A DNA stretch of 64,000 bases. Source: Bidens hawaiensis (Eukaryota > Streptophyta > Magnoliopsida > Asterales > Asteraceae). Below are positions 61,329-64,000 of the stretch, one piece after another. The stretch covers positions 1-64,000 of the forward strand of contig JAIQDT010003800.1 in assembly GCA_021521415.1 (NCBI GenBank), written 5' to 3'. Position 1 is the first letter of the stretch, and each line of letters opens with the position of its first letter. A program made the position numbers and the translations under genes. The notes under the pieces were generated by a model. That model made no database searches. It was not told the origin of the DNA and saw nothing but the letters and a program-made list of their open reading frames with translations.

Positions 61329-63971
61329 TCAAGTCTCCACGTTGACATTAGCCTCTTCATCATCCTCATCATCGCCCTCGGCATCTGGCGCAGCCTGCTC
61401 CTCTTCATCTCCAAACTGACCATAGTCAAGTTCATCCTCCTCATTGGAGTCTTCTATCACGACGGTGTCAGGAGCAGATTCTTTCGCCGCGCCAGAACCG
61501 CTGGTAGGGGCAACATCCCCCGCGCCACCATCATCGCCACCAGCCCTCTCGCATTCATCGAGCAACTTCTTTAGCGCGCCGAGGTCGGGCTGGTCAGCAA
61601 GCGCAGCTATCTGCAAAATCAATAGAAAAGTATTGAGTACAAAACACTTGGAAAATTAATCAAGTAAAACTCATTAGGGTCAAGGTACCTGCATAAGGAT
61701 GGGGATGGGAGTATTCATGTACTTCTCCCCCACCGCGGCCATGTCCGCGCAGGCCGCGTCGCTCTTGTAAGGGTACTCGGATGGGTTCTTCTTCAACATG
61801 CCATATTCATACCCATCCGTAAACCCTTCAGCGCGACCCACCAGGCGCGCGGCAGCATTGCAGTCCATCACAAGGGCCTGAAACTCGGCGGAATATTTCA
61901 TCGCCAAAGCGCAACGAGTCATGCCCTGTGACACCAGCCATTGGCGATCCTGCGCGAGGCCAGCAACAGACGTCTCGAGGGCAGGAACCTGTGAGTTTAA
62001 TAACTCAACAGTTTCCTTGGTCTTTTTTAGCTCCTCCTTATCAGACGCTGCTGCCGCCAAAATTTTTTCTTTCTCCGCCTGCGCAGCACCAAGTGCCTCC
62101 TGGCTGGACGCTGCCGTCGCCAAGGCCTCATCTCTATCGGCCTGCGCGGCCGCCAACTCCCTCTTCAGGCGCGCAACCTCGCTCTCCAGTGATGATTTTT
62201 CAGTGATACTCTGGACGATAGCTTGGTCACGCGCCTCAGCCTGCTGTTCCAAGACACGCACTCTACGCGCGTACTTGGCAACTTCGGCCTCCGCCAACTG
62301 CTGCTTCTCCCGCGCAGCTTGGAGCTCATGCCCGCGCTTAATATAGGCGGTGTTGGCACTTGCTCGGTTTTCGCTGAGCTCCGCCTGGAGTTTCTCAGCT
62401 CGTGCGCGAGCATCAGAAAGGTTCCAGGCGGCCACCTTAGCCTCTTGCTGGGGTGCCACAAGAGCATCGCGTACTTTAATATAATCGCGATGAAGCTCTT
62501 GGGAGGCAGCAAAGAAAGCTGACCCAGCGAAAATGTGATCGTTGAGCAAGTCAGCGCGGGTGCGCTCCTCCTGATACCTCCTTTCAGTAGGAGGCACGGC
62601 ATGAGCCCAGAAGTCCTCGCATACGCCCATGGATTGGAAGGAACTGTCTTCATTAATATTCCATCTCGGGCGATAAACGTGGTCACCTTCCTACAAAACA
62701 CAAGAAATGTTCTAAGTCATAAACATACTTATATGGAGGTACGCGCAGTGGAGCAACAAATTAAAACATACCTGCGGGGATGAAGCAGAAAAGTCAGCGC
62801 CAGCCCCACCAGAAGTATGCGCTGCGAAGACTTGTGGCATCGCAGGGCTGGCGCGGTCTCCCAAGGAGTCCTCAGCTTGAGCCCCCTCATCCTCCTTATC
62901 TTCTTGAATAGGCATCTTCTCCTGCGACCTGGGGGGCTCCAAACCAGCATCGCGGAGAGGGCTGCGCGTAGGAGGAGGCGAGGGAGGTCTCGACGCCGCC
63001 AGTTCGGCGCGCAATACGGCTTCCTGCTCCTTTGTAACCCCAATAAGGGGAGAATCAGCACTAGCAGGAGCAGGACCAGAACCAGCGGCGCCGCCAACGG
63101 CGCCAGGAGTGTCGCCAGCAACTTGTACGCCAGCTACAACTCCTATGAACAAATCAACAAGGAAAAATGGTTTATGACTGAATCCAAAAGAAAAATAAAG
63201 AAGACAAGTGTGCAAAACATACCTTGGCGCAATTCTGTTCGCGCGACGAACATCGCCATAAAGTTCATTCTACCCTTTTCAGAGGGTAGAACAGGGGACT
63301 CCGAAGCAGCCCCCGGCGCAGCCTCAGCACCTTGTGGCGCCTGTGGCTGATCTGCTACCGTCGCCGGTTCTGCAAACATTCAAAGGAGCAAAGGTTTAAT
63401 AACAATTCAGCCAGATGAAGATAAACAAAGTATACCTGTTGCAGGCGCGGCACTGCTTCTCTCTTCAGCCGCGCGAACGGAGGAGGTGACGCCACCATAC
63501 CTCAAGTGGACAGGAGGTCTGCCCACTCTCACAGGCAGGGAAGCTAAAGAAACCTTGGTGGTAAACACCTGGGTTTCCTTAGGTCCCTTCGTTTGAGCAT
63601 GGGGATGAGCAACAGGGGTGTCATTTTTCTTCTGTTTCTTACTGGCCCCTGCGCCAGATTTCCCCTTAGCTTTGCGCTTTAGTAGGGGCGCCTCCTCTTC
63701 CTCCTCCTCCTCTTTCGCGAGCTCCAGCTCGTAGTTTTCAAGCGCATCTGCAAAAACAACCAACAGAACTGTTAATAAACTTGGGTATTCTAAAGGAATG
63801 AGCATAAGTGCGAAGGCTTACCAGGCGCGTCACTGTCAAAGTCAAATTCCAGATCCACTGGGATGAACATGTCATCAAAGCGATCTGGGAAACCAACCTC
63901 CCCAGCGCCAAGCGCGACGGAGCCACCCTCCACTTGTTCATCATAGGCGGCAAGGACATAATCCTCGGTGA
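61329..63971 (-). CDS. spliced antisense gene of the Tat element (partial at 5')
   Basis: Six exons join in frame on the minus strand: 63822-63971, 63436-63747, 63223-63369, 62772-63142, 61689-62690 and 61329-61610, ending in TGA. Every intron is 70-90 bp with GT..AG. The first four junctions are phase 1 and the last two phase 0, with no frame break, giving over 750 residues. The protein has an acidic early part, a Lys-rich patch (LLKRKAKGKSGAGASKKQKK, possibly nuclear targeting), Pro/Ala-rich linkers, then a long coiled coil in exon 5 (LEQQAEARDQAIVQS; SEVARLKRELAAAQADRDEA) and an acidic tail. Antisense ORFs in this position are described for Tat elements, often annotated putative gypsy-type transposon proteins; function unknown. 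The N-terminus lies beyond 64000. Confidence 0.85.
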
Positions 63972-64000
63972 CTGCGCAAAAACAAGTCAAGTGATATCAG

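Larger units (their letters stand above)
54010..64000 (+). mobile_element. Tat-lineage Ty3/gypsy retrotransposon, 3' end outside the window
   Basis: 5' LTR, a long gag-pol with an additional archaeal-type RNase H, a repeat-rich region, then an antisense gene: this order is that of the plant Tat group (Grande, Retand, RIRE2 and relatives). The 3' LTR lies beyond 64000. The sequence is strikingly rich in GCGC compared with its surroundings, and only one stop breaks 1818 codons, so the copy looks young. Confidence 0.9.

Overview
This is nuclear DNA of a flowering plant. Introns have GT..AG borders, promoters carry TATA boxes, and there is a complete Casparian strip membrane protein gene and a pollen Ole e 1-like gene. 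Most of the window is plant transposons: Ty3/gypsy of the Tekay and Tat lineages, solo LTRs, Helitrons, a tRNA-type SINE, and hAT, Mutator-like and Tourist-like MITEs. The repeat types and the TAG/TAA-rich AT background suit a large eudicot genome, possibly Asteraceae; the family placement is inference.

Layout. 1-14 kb is gene-bearing: a three-exon CASP gene on the minus strand with a Helitron in intron 1, a fragment of a CCHC plus PD..D nuclease-like protein, a LINE remnant, and a two-exon Ole e 1-like gene. 14-18 kb holds MITEs, among them a 1.3 kb palindromic element with minisatellite arms and a Mutator-like MITE with telomere-like repeats inside. 18.9-39.6 kb is a stack of nested insertions. 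A roughly 750 bp unit occurs twice in tandem. The first copy is split by a 14.6 kb Helitron that carries exons of a signal peptidase SEC11 gene and was itself split by a 10.9 kb Tekay-type gypsy element. The second copy is split by a small Helitron, a 2.7 kb solo LTR and a 1.15 kb gag-bearing LTR element. Each copy supplies the empty sites of the insertions in the other.

39.6-54 kb has two short secreted glycine-rich protein genes in opposite orientation, several MITEs, a SINE with a 16 bp target duplication, a second solo LTR and a stretch that may be organelle-derived. 54.0-64.0 kb is the 5' portion of a young Tat-lineage gypsy element. It has gag-pol with one in-frame stop, tandem repeats after pol, and a spliced antisense gene that runs off the right edge.

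The likely working host genes are CASP, the Ole e 1-like gene and the two glycine-rich genes. Exon joins, target duplications and repeat copies were worked out by eye; no database search was run.
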